Source: an uncultured Porphyromonadaceae bacterium (GTDB taxonomy: Bacteria; Bacteroidota; Bacteroidia; Bacteroidales; Muribaculaceae). From it: a stretch of DNA of 19,270 nt. Location of the stretch: the NCBI GenBank assembly GCA_947176545.1, contig CAMWRB010000007.1, positions 1-19,270 of the forward strand, written 5' to 3'. The translations under genes and the position numbers were made by a program. This document shows, piece by piece, positions 1 through 6,692 of the stretch; the first letter of the stretch is position 1, and each line of letters begins with the position of its first letter. The notes under the pieces were generated by a model that saw only the letters and a list, made by a program, of their open reading frames with translations, was not told the DNA's origin and did not search any database.

Positions 1-724
1 AGTGGGTTATCTGTCGTTCGGTGAGCGGCGAGTACTGGTACAGGTCCTTGTAAGTCTCATTGATGAGTTGGTACAATGAGCGTCCGTACTCATACTTGAT
101 GCGTTTACGGCTGTTGTATTTGAGCACCCGCAGGTCGTACTTGCGTTTGACGATGTCCGCGATACGGTTGTGCTTCTCCGGCACTGCGTCAGGTACCTCC
201 ATCAGGAATTCCACCCAGTCGGATTCCTTCTCATACCCGAGTCGCTCGATATGTTGCGGATAGTAGGGATAGTTATGTATGGTTGCCATTGTGGAGAGTT
301 CGTCAAAACCCTCTATGAGCATACCCTCCTTGTCGAGGTCGGTAAATGAAAGCGGACCGATAATCTTGGTCATCCCCTTTGACCGTCCCCAATCTTCGAC
401 AGCCTTGAGCAGAGCCTCCGACACTTCGTAATCGTCGATAAAGTCGATAAATCCGAAGCGGGCATCCTTTTCACCGGTGGCCTTATTGACCTGATGATTG
501 ATAATGCCGGCGATGCGTCCTACGGGCTTCCCGTCGCGATAAGCCATGAAATAGGCGGCTTCACAGAAGTCGAAAGCCGGATTTTCCTTGGGATTGAGTG
601 TCGAGAGTTCGTCCATGACGAGCGGCGGCACATGGCAGGGGTGATTCTTGTATAAATCGAGTTCAAACTGTATGAACTTGCGGAGGTTTCCCTTGGTGGG
701 TTCTATTTGCTTAACTTCGACCAT
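1..724 (-). CDS. GNAT-family N-acetyltransferase-like protein (3' end outside window)
   Basis: Reverse-strand frame opening at ATG (724-722) and staying open to the window edge, so only the N-terminal 241 residues are visible and the C-terminus is missing. The protein begins MVEVKQIEPTKGNLRKF and resembles a family of roughly 380-residue Bacteroidetes proteins annotated as GNAT-like. Visible landmarks are a PAFDFCEAAYFMAYRDGKPVG stretch (around residues 48-68), followed by GRIAGIIN, which resembles the acetyl-CoA-binding R/Q-x-x-G-x-A/G loop, and a conserved DLDKEGMLIEGFDE segment. The substrate is unknown. The gene starts 9 nt after the stop of the kinase-like gene and is probably the last visible gene of the yqeY-serS operon. 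The family assignment is from recalled sequence resemblance; acetyltransferase activity is inferred. Confidence 0.8.
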   Translation of the reverse strand, partial: MVEVKQIEPTKGNLRKFIQFELDLYKNHPCHVPPLVMDELSTLNPKENPAFDFCEAAYFMAYRDGKPVGRIAGIINHQVNKATGEKDARFGFIDFIDDYEVSEALLKAVEDWGRSKGMTKIIGPLSFTDLDKEGMLIEGFDELSTMATIHNYPYYPQHIERLGYEKESDWVEFLMEVPDAVPEKHNRIADIVKRKYDLRVLKYNSRKRIKYEYGRSLYQLINETYKDLYQYSPLTERQITH

Positions 725-733
725 ATTGAGAGA

Positions 734-1495
734 TTATTTGATAAGCCAGAGCACCAGAAGCAGCACGATAGCCACCAGAAGCACGAGGAACAGGTATGTG
801 TACATCGGGCTGCGGCGCTCGATGTCGAGTTGCAGGTTCATCACGTTGCGGTAGGGATGTGACTTGTCCTGACATTTGTTGGCAATCCGTCTGAGCCGGG
901 GGAGCGACTCGGGAAGATTGTCGAGCACTTCGGCGAGCACGCGTCCGTATGCCTGAATATCAGCCTGTGTATCCTGAGCCGAGAGTGAATCGGTCTGGTC
1001 ATATCCTACATTTATCAGCTTCAGGTTTTCATTGTATTCGGTGAAAATGATTGAGTCCGGAGTGATGGGGTGATGCACGATATGGTTTTCCTGAATATAG
1101 TCGAGCGCATCGAGCAGCTGCGTTTTGAGTCGCTTGACAATACGCGGAGTGAGTCGTTTCTCATCGATGAGCCTTCTCAACGAATAGCCGTACACGTCGT
1201 CGGTGATGATGGCCTTGCCGATGCCGGGCACCTCCTCCAGGTCATTGACCATTACGATATTGGGATGAGCCAGATTGTAGCGAGTGTCAAACTCCTTTTC
1301 GAGCATCTCGATATACTTGGGATTGTCGGCATACTCCTTCTTGAGTGCCTTGAGCATAATCCATTTGCCATACTTGCGCACGGTATAGACGTCATAAAAC
1401 TGCTCCTCCCATTCAGGCAGAAGTGTCAGGTCGCTCCATTTGCCCGTCGGGTCGTTGATGGGGATTTTCTTCTCTTCTTTGCTAATGTAACTCAC
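734..1495 (-). CDS. Tail-anchored pseudokinase-like protein
   Basis: 253 residues from a GTG start at 1495. An ATG at 1579 would add 28 residues but overlap serS by 40 bp, and that extension does not look like protein kinase sequence. The body follows the protein kinase fold: WIMLKAL with a Lys at 49 in the VAIK position, a Glu near 68 for helix C, IVHHPITPDSIIF (139-151) in place of the HRDxKxxN catalytic loop, NVG (162-164) in place of DFG, and DIQAYGRVLAEVL (179-191) matching the helix-F Asp segment. The catalytic Asp, Lys and Asn and the metal-binding Asp are all replaced, so phosphotransfer is unlikely. A hydrophobic helix (231-252) ends the protein, predicting a C-terminal membrane anchor with the kinase-like domain in the cytoplasm. 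The gene lies 44 nt after serS and 9 nt before the GNAT gene. A scaffold or sensor role is inference. Confidence 0.75.
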   Translation of the reverse strand: MSYISKEEKKIPINDPTGKWSDLTLLPEWEEQFYDVYTVRKYGKWIMLKALKKEYADNPKYIEMLEKEFDTRYNLAHPNIVMVNDLEEVPGIGKAIITDDVYGYSLRRLIDEKRLTPRIVKRLKTQLLDALDYIQENHIVHHPITPDSIIFTEYNENLKLINVGYDQTDSLSAQDTQADIQAYGRVLAEVLDNLPESLPRLRRIANKCQDKSHPYRNVMNLQLDIERRSPMYTYLFLVLLVAIVLLLVLWLIK

Positions 1496-1539
1496 GGTGC
1501 TGTATTGTATTGTGCCGGCCGTGGATGGCGGGCGAATGA

Positions 1540-2811
1540 TTAATCTATGATGTCGAAGCCTGTATATTTGCGCAGGCATTCCGGTATGACAATACCCTCG
1601 GGTGTCTGATTGTTCTCAAGGAGTGCCGCAACGATGCGTGGCAGGGCCAGAGCTGACCCGTTGAGGGTGTGACACAGGTGTGTCTTCTTGTCATCTCCGC
1701 GATAGCGGCACTTAAGACGGTTGGCCTGGTATGTCTCGAAGTTGGAGACTGACGAAACCTCAAGCCAGCGCTGCTGTGCGGCCGACCATACCTCGAAGTC
1801 GAATGTGATGGCCGATGTGAACGACATGTCACCGCCGCAGAGACGGAGTATATGCCAGGGGAGGCCTAATTTCTCAAGCAGACCGCGCACATGGTCCTTC
1901 ATCTCCTCAAGCGCGGCGTATGAGTTCTCCGGCTTCTCGATACGTACGATTTCGACCTTGTCAAACTGATGCAGGCGGTTGAGGCCGCGCACATCCTTGC
2001 CGTAGCTGCCGGCCTCACGGCGCCAGCAGGGGGAGTAGGCGCAATTCTTGCGCGGCAGGCTCTCCTGCGGGAGGATCACGTCGCGGTACATGTTGGTGAC
2101 GGGCACCTCGGCTGTCGGGATGAGGTACAGGTCATCGACGGTGACATGATACATCTGTCCCTCCTTGTCTGGGAGCTGTCCGGTACCGTAACCGGAGGCC
2201 GCATTGACTACAAAGGGTGGCTCCACCTCCACATAACCGGCCTCCCAGGCCTGGTCGAGGAAGAATTGTATCAGCGCGCGCTGCAGTCGCGCACCCTTGC
2301 CGATATAGAACGGGAATCCGGCACCGGTCACCTTGACACCCATCTCGAAGTCGATGAGGTTATACTTGCGTGCCAGTTCCCAGTGGGGCAGAGCGTCTAC
2401 GGGGAGTTCAGGCATCGGACCGCCTGTCTGCTCGACCACATTGTCGGCCGCGCTCTTACCCTCGGGCACAGCGGCACAGGGGAGGTTGGGGACGGTGAGC
2501 AGCAGTTCGACGCTCTTGCGTTCGCACTCTTCGAGACGGTCCTGCAACCCCTTGGTCGCACCCTTGATTTCGGCTACTTTCGCTTTGGCGGCTTCCGCTC
2601 CCTCCTTGTCACCCTGCTTCATCAGGGCTCCGATGGAGGCGGCTAATTTCTTTAGCTCGGAGGCGTCGCTGTCGCACTTGGCCTGCAGCCGGCGGCGTTC
2701 GGCATCGATTTCCAGAATTTCGGCAATCACGGCGCGACCGTCAAAGCCCTTGACGGCGAGGCGCTCTATCACGAACTGAGGATTTTCCTTTATAGTCTGT
2801 AGTGTAAGCAT
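1540..2811 (-). CDS. serS: Serine--tRNA ligase
   Basis: Class II aminoacyl-tRNA synthetase that charges tRNA-Ser (and tRNA-Sec where present) with serine in the cytoplasm. The start at 2811 gives MLTLQTIKENPQFVIERL, the usual SerRS N-terminus, and 423 residues, the normal length. A further in-frame ATG at 2859 would extend into the upstream gene and is unlikely. Residues of about 30-100 are charged and heptad-like, matching the tRNA-binding coiled-coil arm. Motif 2 is visible as WRREAGSYGKDVRGL, and motif 3 as LNGSALALPRIVAALLEN near the C-terminus, with the class-conserved Arg. It sits 23 nt after the yqeY-like gene and ends 44 nt before the kinase-like gene, in one leftward operon. The assignment is secure. 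Confidence 0.97.
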   Translation of the reverse strand: MLTLQTIKENPQFVIERLAVKGFDGRAVIAEILEIDAERRRLQAKCDSDASELKKLAASIGALMKQGDKEGAEAAKAKVAEIKGATKGLQDRLEECERKSVELLLTVPNLPCAAVPEGKSAADNVVEQTGGPMPELPVDALPHWELARKYNLIDFEMGVKVTGAGFPFYIGKGARLQRALIQFFLDQAWEAGYVEVEPPFVVNAASGYGTGQLPDKEGQMYHVTVDDLYLIPTAEVPVTNMYRDVILPQESLPRKNCAYSPCWRREAGSYGKDVRGLNRLHQFDKVEIVRIEKPENSYAALEEMKDHVRGLLEKLGLPWHILRLCGGDMSFTSAITFDFEVWSAAQQRWLEVSSVSNFETYQANRLKCRYRGDDKKTHLCHTLNGSALALPRIVAALLENNQTPEGIVIPECLRKYTGFDIID

Positions 2812-2834
2812 CTGATTAAATTTTGAAGGTTGGT

Positions 2835-3290
2835 TTATGCGAGCAGTTGCTTGACGCAAGCGCTGATGGCTTTACCCTCGGCGCGTCCGGCCAGACGTTT
2901 GGAAGCCACACCCATGACCTTGCCCATAGCCTGCGGACCCTCCGCACCCAGTTCGGCGATTATGGCTTTAAGCTCCGCCTCAAGCTCCTCACCGCTGAGT
3001 TGCGCGGGGAGAAACTCCTCGATGACAGCTGCTTCGGCCAGCTCATTCTCGGCCAGTTCCGGACGATTGTTGGCTGTATAGATAGCCGCGCTCTCCTTGC
3101 GCTGCTTGACCATCTTGACCATAATCTTCATGGCCGTGTCGTCGCTCAGCTCGCCGTTCGCACCCTTGGCTGTCTTCGCTTCGAGAAATTCCTTTTTGAT
3201 GCCGCGCAGAGCTTCAAGGCGTACCTTCTCGCGTGCCAGCATTGCCTTTTTGATTTCCTCACTTATGAGGTCCAACATATTTTTTGTCAT
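2835..3290 (-). CDS. GatB/YqeY domain-containing protein
   Basis: 151 residues, the usual length of free-standing YqeY-like proteins, which match the C-terminal tRNA-binding-like domain of GatB, the Asp/Glu-tRNA amidotransferase subunit. Typical segments are REKVRLEALRGIKKEFLEAK near the N-terminus, the MVKQRKESAAIY helix, EEFLPAQLSGEELE, and the closing GPQAMGKVMGVASKRLAGRAEGK region. The stand-alone protein has no settled function, and a tRNA-related role is only inferred from the GatB homology. It is the first gene after the promoter at 3319-3350, with a predicted 5' leader of only about 20 nt. It precedes serS by 23 nt, which fits a translation-linked operon. Confidence 0.92.
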   Translation of the reverse strand: MTKNMLDLISEEIKKAMLAREKVRLEALRGIKKEFLEAKTAKGANGELSDDTAMKIMVKMVKQRKESAAIYTANNRPELAENELAEAAVIEEFLPAQLSGEELEAELKAIIAELGAEGPQAMGKVMGVASKRLAGRAEGKAISACVKQLLA

Positions 3291-3318
3291 TTTTAAGCCA
3301 TTTGTTATGAATAATCAG

Positions 3319-3350
3319 CAAAAATAACTTAAATTTGTGACTAATACAAA
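3319..3350 (-). promoter_or_regulatory. Bacteroidetes-type promoter of the yqeY-serS operon
   Basis: Read on the reverse strand, TTTG (3350-3347) is followed after exactly 20 nt by TATTTTTG (3326-3319), matching the Bacteroides -33 TTTG and -7 TAnnTTTG consensus. Predicted transcription starts near 3312, about 20 nt upstream of the ATG at 3290. There is no Shine-Dalgarno sequence before that ATG, as is normal in this phylum. Confidence 0.7.
3330..3337 (+). promoter_or_regulatory. Candidate -7 element for the nfn-like operon
   Basis: TAAATTTG on the forward strand fits the TAnnTTTG -7 consensus. The nearest TTTG upstream (3301-3304) is 25 nt away, longer than the usual 19-21, so the -33 part is weak. 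Transcription from here would give a leader of about 120 nt before the chosen GTG start at 3467. The element lies between the -7 and -33 boxes of the opposing promoter, so the two could interfere. Confidence 0.35.
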
Positions 3351-3466
3351 TTTCTACCCCCGCATAACGATAATTTGTGGTGCGGGCGGATATGCTGATG
3401 TCCGTTTTACGCGCCGGCAGGGTAGAATATCTCTCAGCTAACCTAATTAATCTAACTCTATCTGCT

Positions 3467-4321
3467 GTGTTTACCATAGTATCCAAGCGTTACCTCTCTC
3501 CGGCCATCACGGAGATGAAGGTTTTGGCCCCGCGGGTGGCTGCCTCGGCTCAACCCGGACAATTCGTAATCGTCCGCACCGATGAGGCCGGCGAGCGTAT
3601 ACCGCTGACAATATGTGATTATGACCGCGAAGCCGGCACTGTGACAATCGTCACCCAGAGTGTCGGTATCTCTTCGACCAAGATTAATGATATGAACGAG
3701 GGGGATGCCTTCGCAGACTTCGCCGGGCCGCTGGGCCGTCCCTCCGACCTGCTTGACATCCCCGTCGAGGAGCTGCGCAAGATGAATATTCTCTTCGTGG
3801 CCGGCGGTGTCGGTACGGCTCCCGTATATCCTCAGGCCAAATGGCTTAAGGAGCAGGGTGTCACTGCCGATGTCATCATCGGAGCGCGCACTCGCGACCT
3901 CTTCACATACGTCGACGAGATGCAACAGGTCGCAAATGTCCATCTCGCCACCGACGACGGCTCTGCCGGTTATCACGGTATGGTCACCGGACTTATCAAG
4001 GAACTCATTGAAAATCAGGGCAAGCATTATGACCGCTGTGTCATAATCGGACCGATGATAATGATGAAGTTCGCGAGTCTGGCTACCAAAGAGTATCAGA
4101 TACCGACAGTCGTGTCGCTCAACGCCCTTATGGTCGACGGCACCGGTATGTGCGGAGCATGTCGTGTCACTGTCGACGGTCAGACACGCTTCACATGTGT
4201 CGACGGCCCTGAGTTTGATGCCCACAAGGTGGATTTTGACGAGGCCATGCGCCGGCAGAACATGTATCGTAATAATGTAAAAACCAATCCCGAAACTCAT
4301 AAATGTCATTGTAATGGCTAA
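3467..4321 (+). CDS. FAD/NAD-binding subunit of NfnAB/SudBA-type ferredoxin:NADP oxidoreductase
   Basis: Small subunit that binds FAD and a [2Fe-2S] cluster and exchanges electrons with NAD(H). Paired with the next gene it resembles NfnAB (electron-bifurcating NADH-dependent reduced ferredoxin:NADP+ oxidoreductase) and archaeal sulfide dehydrogenase SudBA. The 284-residue form starts at a GTG giving VFTIVSKRYLSPAI, which aligns with the normal start of the family. A longer frame from 3377 adds 30 unlikely residues. Visible are GQFVIVR and ERIPLTICDYD (FAD binding, 31-53), VAGGVGTAPVYP (111-122, nucleotide binding), and the cluster region LMVDGTGMCGACRV with Cys229, Cys232 and Cys244 plus Asp224. 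A D(Cys)3-type cluster has been described in this family. It overlaps the next gene by 8 bp. Confidence 0.88.
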   Translation: MFTIVSKRYLSPAITEMKVLAPRVAASAQPGQFVIVRTDEAGERIPLTICDYDREAGTVTIVTQSVGISSTKINDMNEGDAFADFAGPLGRPSDLLDIPVEELRKMNILFVAGGVGTAPVYPQAKWLKEQGVTADVIIGARTRDLFTYVDEMQQVANVHLATDDGSAGYHGMVTGLIKELIENQGKHYDRCVIIGPMIMMKFASLATKEYQIPTVVSLNALMVDGTGMCGACRVTVDGQTRFTCVDGPEFDAHKVDFDEAMRRQNMYRNNVKTNPETHKCHCNG

Positions 4322-5708
4322 CAGAATACCACGTGTTGCAGTGCGCGAGCAGGACCCGAAGGTACGCGCCACTAATTTCGAAGAGGTTTGTCTCGGTTAT
4401 GACCGCGAGGAGGCCATGCTCGAGGCCACACGCTGTCTGGACTGTAAGAATCCGCGTTGTCAGGGTCAGTGTCCCGTCCATGTCGATATACCGGGCTTCA
4501 TCCGTCAGGTTGTCAAGGGTGATATTGCGGCGGCCGCCGACGTCATCGCGCGTGACAGTTCCCTCCCCTCAGTCTGCGGTCGGGTATGTCCGCAGGAGTC
4601 ACAATGTGAGGGAGCCTGTGTGCTCGGCATCAAGGGAGAGCCGGTGGCCATCGGCAAGCTGGAACGTTTTGTAGGCGACTGGGCTATCGAACATGCCGGC
4701 GATGAAGACCGCAAGCCTGCGGCAATAGAGCGTAACGGCCATAAAGTCGCCGTTGTAGGCTCGGGTCCCGCCGGACTGGCTTGTGCCTCCGACCTGGCCA
4801 AACTCGGATATGAGGTCAAAATCTTCGAGGCTCTCCATAAGGTCGGCGGAGTGCTTGTGTACGGCATACCCGAATTCCGTCTCCCCAAGGAGCGTGTAGT
4901 GGCGCGCGAGGTCGAGGCCGTCAAGCGTCTCGGCGTCGAGATTGACACCGACGTCATCGTGGGTCGTACAGCTACCATCGACCAGCTGATAGACCAAGAG
5001 GGTTATGAAGCCGTCTTCATCGGTTCGGGCGCCGGTCTGCCGCGCTTTATGGGCATCGAGGGTGAAAATCTCAACGGTGTATTCTCAGCCAACGAGTTTC
5101 TGACCCGTGCCAATCTGATGCACGCATACGACGAACAGTATGACACTCCGATTTATGCCGGCAAGAAAGCTGTCATAGTCGGTGGCGGTAACGTCGCTAT
5201 GGATGCAGTCCGCACAGCGCGCCGTCTCGGAGCAGAGGCCGTCATTGTCTATCGCCGTTCGGAGGCAGAGCTTCCCGCACGTGTCGAGGAGGTGCATCAC
5301 GCCAAGCAGGAGGGTATCGAATTCAAGATGCTCACCAACCCCGTGCGTATCATCGGTACGGAGGATGGATGGGTCAAAGGCATCGAGTGTGTGGAGATGG
5401 AGCTCGGCGAGCCCGATGAGAGCGGCCGTCGTTCTCCCGTAGTCAAGGAGGGCAGCAACTTTGTCATGGACTGCGATGTGGTCATCATGGCTCTCGGCAC
5501 AAGTCCCAACCCGCTTATCAAGCACACTACCGAGGGTCTGGAGACTACCAAACGCGGCTGTATCGTAGCCGACGAGGCCGGTCAGACATCCCGCCCCAAT
5601 ATATTCGCCGGAGGTGATGCCGTCACCGGTGCCGCCACCGTCATTCTCGCTATGGGTGCCGGTCGCAAAGCCGCCGCTGCCATCCACAAATATATCTCCG
5701 AAAAATAG
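4314..5708 (+). CDS. gltA: NADPH-dependent glutamate synthase-like (GltA/SudA/NfnB) subunit
   Basis: 464-residue flavoprotein of the family usually labelled NADPH-dependent glutamate synthase, homotetrameric type. N-terminal Cys clusters CLDCxxPxCxxxC (41-53) and CGRVCPQESQCEGAC (88-102) should hold two [4Fe-4S] clusters. GSGPAG (149-154) starts the FAD Rossmann fold, and GGGNVA (290-295) with the following YRRSEAELPAR marks the NADPH site. The length is complete. Its ATG lies inside the stop of the preceding small subunit (8-bp overlap), so the two are translationally coupled and most likely form one complex. No glutamate synthase large subunit lies nearby. For this reason an NfnB/SudA role, linking ferredoxin, NADH and NADPH, is more likely than glutamate synthesis; biochemical direction is inferred. 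Confidence 0.88.
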   Translation: MANRIPRVAVREQDPKVRATNFEEVCLGYDREEAMLEATRCLDCKNPRCQGQCPVHVDIPGFIRQVVKGDIAAAADVIARDSSLPSVCGRVCPQESQCEGACVLGIKGEPVAIGKLERFVGDWAIEHAGDEDRKPAAIERNGHKVAVVGSGPAGLACASDLAKLGYEVKIFEALHKVGGVLVYGIPEFRLPKERVVAREVEAVKRLGVEIDTDVIVGRTATIDQLIDQEGYEAVFIGSGAGLPRFMGIEGENLNGVFSANEFLTRANLMHAYDEQYDTPIYAGKKAVIVGGGNVAMDAVRTARRLGAEAVIVYRRSEAELPARVEEVHHAKQEGIEFKMLTNPVRIIGTEDGWVKGIECVEMELGEPDESGRRSPVVKEGSNFVMDCDVVIMALGTSPNPLIKHTTEGLETTKRGCIVADEAGQTSRPNIFAGGDAVTGAATVILAMGAGRKAAAAIHKYISEK

Positions 5709-5807
5709 CTATAACAGCTATCATAGCCAAAATAACCGATATCGCTGTCATAGCTGTTCCGGCTAAAATAGCAGCCACAGCTACGATAGTCTCCAATACC
5801 GTTACCG
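5709..5807. repeat. Degenerate 9-bp tandem repeat, 11 units, after the gltA stop
   Basis: Beginning directly after the TAG at 5706-5708, the sequence falls into eleven 9-mers, for example CTATAACAG, CTATCATAG, CTGTCATAG, CTAAAATAG, CAGCCACAG and CTACGATAG; the rough consensus is CTnnnATAG. The last nine bases of the gene itself, GAAAAATAG, resemble one unit. The array ends where the terminator stem begins. No function is known. Confidence 0.75.
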
Positions 5808-5848
5808 GCCCTGACCGCTCACCGCAAGCGGCCGGGGCCGTTTGTGTT
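5806..5848 (+). terminator. Rho-independent-like terminator after the nfn-like operon
   Basis: GC-rich hairpin: CGGCCC (5806-5811) pairs with GGGCCG (5835-5840), and CCGCT (5815-5819) with AGCGG (5827-5831), around a 7-nt loop. It is followed by TTTGTGTT. It lies about 100 bp after the stop of the flavoprotein gene, beyond the 9-bp repeat. Confidence 0.75.
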
Positions 5849-6002
5849 AATGAATATTAAAAAATTCCCGGCTTTTAAACCATGAGGGGTGTTATCATGT
5901 CATATGTACGTAAACCGACCGGATGTGTCAGCGTTCTCAAACCCCGGCAGCCGGTCTTGACAAACAAGATAATCATTAACAAGTTAGAAAATATTTCAGA
6001 CT

Positions 6003-6608
6003 ATGAAGAAGACACTATTCAGCCTTACATTGATGGCTCTGGCCGCCATCCCTACATTTGCTCAATCAAAGCCTGCATGCACCGGCGATAATAAATGCAA
6101 GCAGGAGACAGTATGCTGCAAGCAGAACAAAAAATGTGACAAACAGGATTCATGCCGTAAGGCAGCCCTTTTCGAGGGTATTCAGCTCACCGACGCCCAG
6201 AAAGCTAAAGTAGAGGCCCTGAATGCGAAGATGTATAAAGAGCGTCAGGAAGCCCGTCAGGAGTTTGCCAAGAGCAAAGCCGACGCCAAAAAGGCCGTCA
6301 AGGATTTGAGCAAGGATGAGAAAAAGGCCGCCAAGAAAGCCGGTAAAGATGCTCGCCGTGCCGAGATGAAGGCCCGTGGCGAAGCCGCCAAGGCAAGCAG
6401 AGCCGCTTATCTGGCCGAGATGAAGACTATCCTTACAGCCGACCAGTATGTGAAGTATCTTGAGAATGCCTACACATCGACATTCGGTGGCAACCATCAG
6501 AAGAACATCAAGTTCAACAGCAAGGGTCACAACATGAAGGGTGGCAAGGATGGTCGTCCCGACGAGAGAATGCGCGACGGTCACCGTCACGATGGAAAGC
6601 GCAAATAA
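6003..6608 (+). CDS. Exported Cys/His/Lys-rich protein with Spy/CpxP-like LTxxQ motifs
   Basis: 201 residues. A signal peptide (MKKTLFSLTLMALAAIPTFA, 1-20) predicts export to the periplasm. Then comes a short segment with six cysteines (26, 32, 38, 39, 45, 51), a long charged Lys/Ala/Glu/Arg helical region (about 65-140), and a Gly/His/Arg-rich tail ending GHRHDGKRK. LTDAQ (62-66) and LTADQ (144-148) match the paired LTxxQ motif of Spy/CpxP-type periplasmic proteins, and the layout resembles Bacteroidales DUF4890-like proteins. Chaperone or metal-binding roles are inference. It is monocistronic: a terminator lies upstream at 5806 and a bidirectional one downstream at 6645. The start ATG has no Shine-Dalgarno, and I saw no convincing TAnnTTTG element in 5849-6002. 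Confidence 0.8.
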   Translation: MKKTLFSLTLMALAAIPTFAQSKPACTGDNKCKQETVCCKQNKKCDKQDSCRKAALFEGIQLTDAQKAKVEALNAKMYKERQEARQEFAKSKADAKKAVKDLSKDEKKAAKKAGKDARRAEMKARGEAAKASRAAYLAEMKTILTADQYVKYLENAYTSTFGGNHQKNIKFNSKGHNMKGGKDGRPDERMRDGHRHDGKRK

Positions 6609-6644
6609 TCTTTTCAACCAAAAAAATTGTAAGACAAGCCAAGA

Positions 6645-6683
6645 CTAAAGGTCCTGACGCCGTGATGGTGTCAGGACCTTTAG
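6645..6683. terminator. Bidirectional terminator between convergent genes
   Basis: A 17-bp stem with one G:T pair: the left arm CTAAAGGTCCTGACGCC (6645-6661) and the right arm GGTGTCAGGACCTTTAG (6667-6683) enclose the loop GTGAT. An A-run at 6620-6627 lies on the left side, read as U's from the reverse strand, and CTATTTTGG follows on the right. It can therefore end transcription of both the LTxxQ protein gene and mfd. Confidence 0.9.
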
Positions 6684-6692
6684 CTATTTTGG

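Noticed and set aside
1969..2646. 225-codon forward open frame opposite serS
   Set aside because: It lies fully antisense to a secure SerRS gene, and its translation resembles no family; GC-rich codon bias explains the open frame.
3458..4372. 304-codon reverse open frame opposite the nfn-like small subunit
   Set aside because: It is antisense to a well-supported flavoprotein gene with clear motifs; a shadow frame.
5709..5807. CRISPR or IS-end-like repeats in spacers
   Set aside because: Units are 9-12 bp, contiguous and degenerate, without spacers, cas genes or a transposase.
5882..6091. Forward frame of 69 codons before the LTxxQ protein
   Set aside because: It overlaps the signal peptide region of the better supported gene in another frame and has no family-like features.
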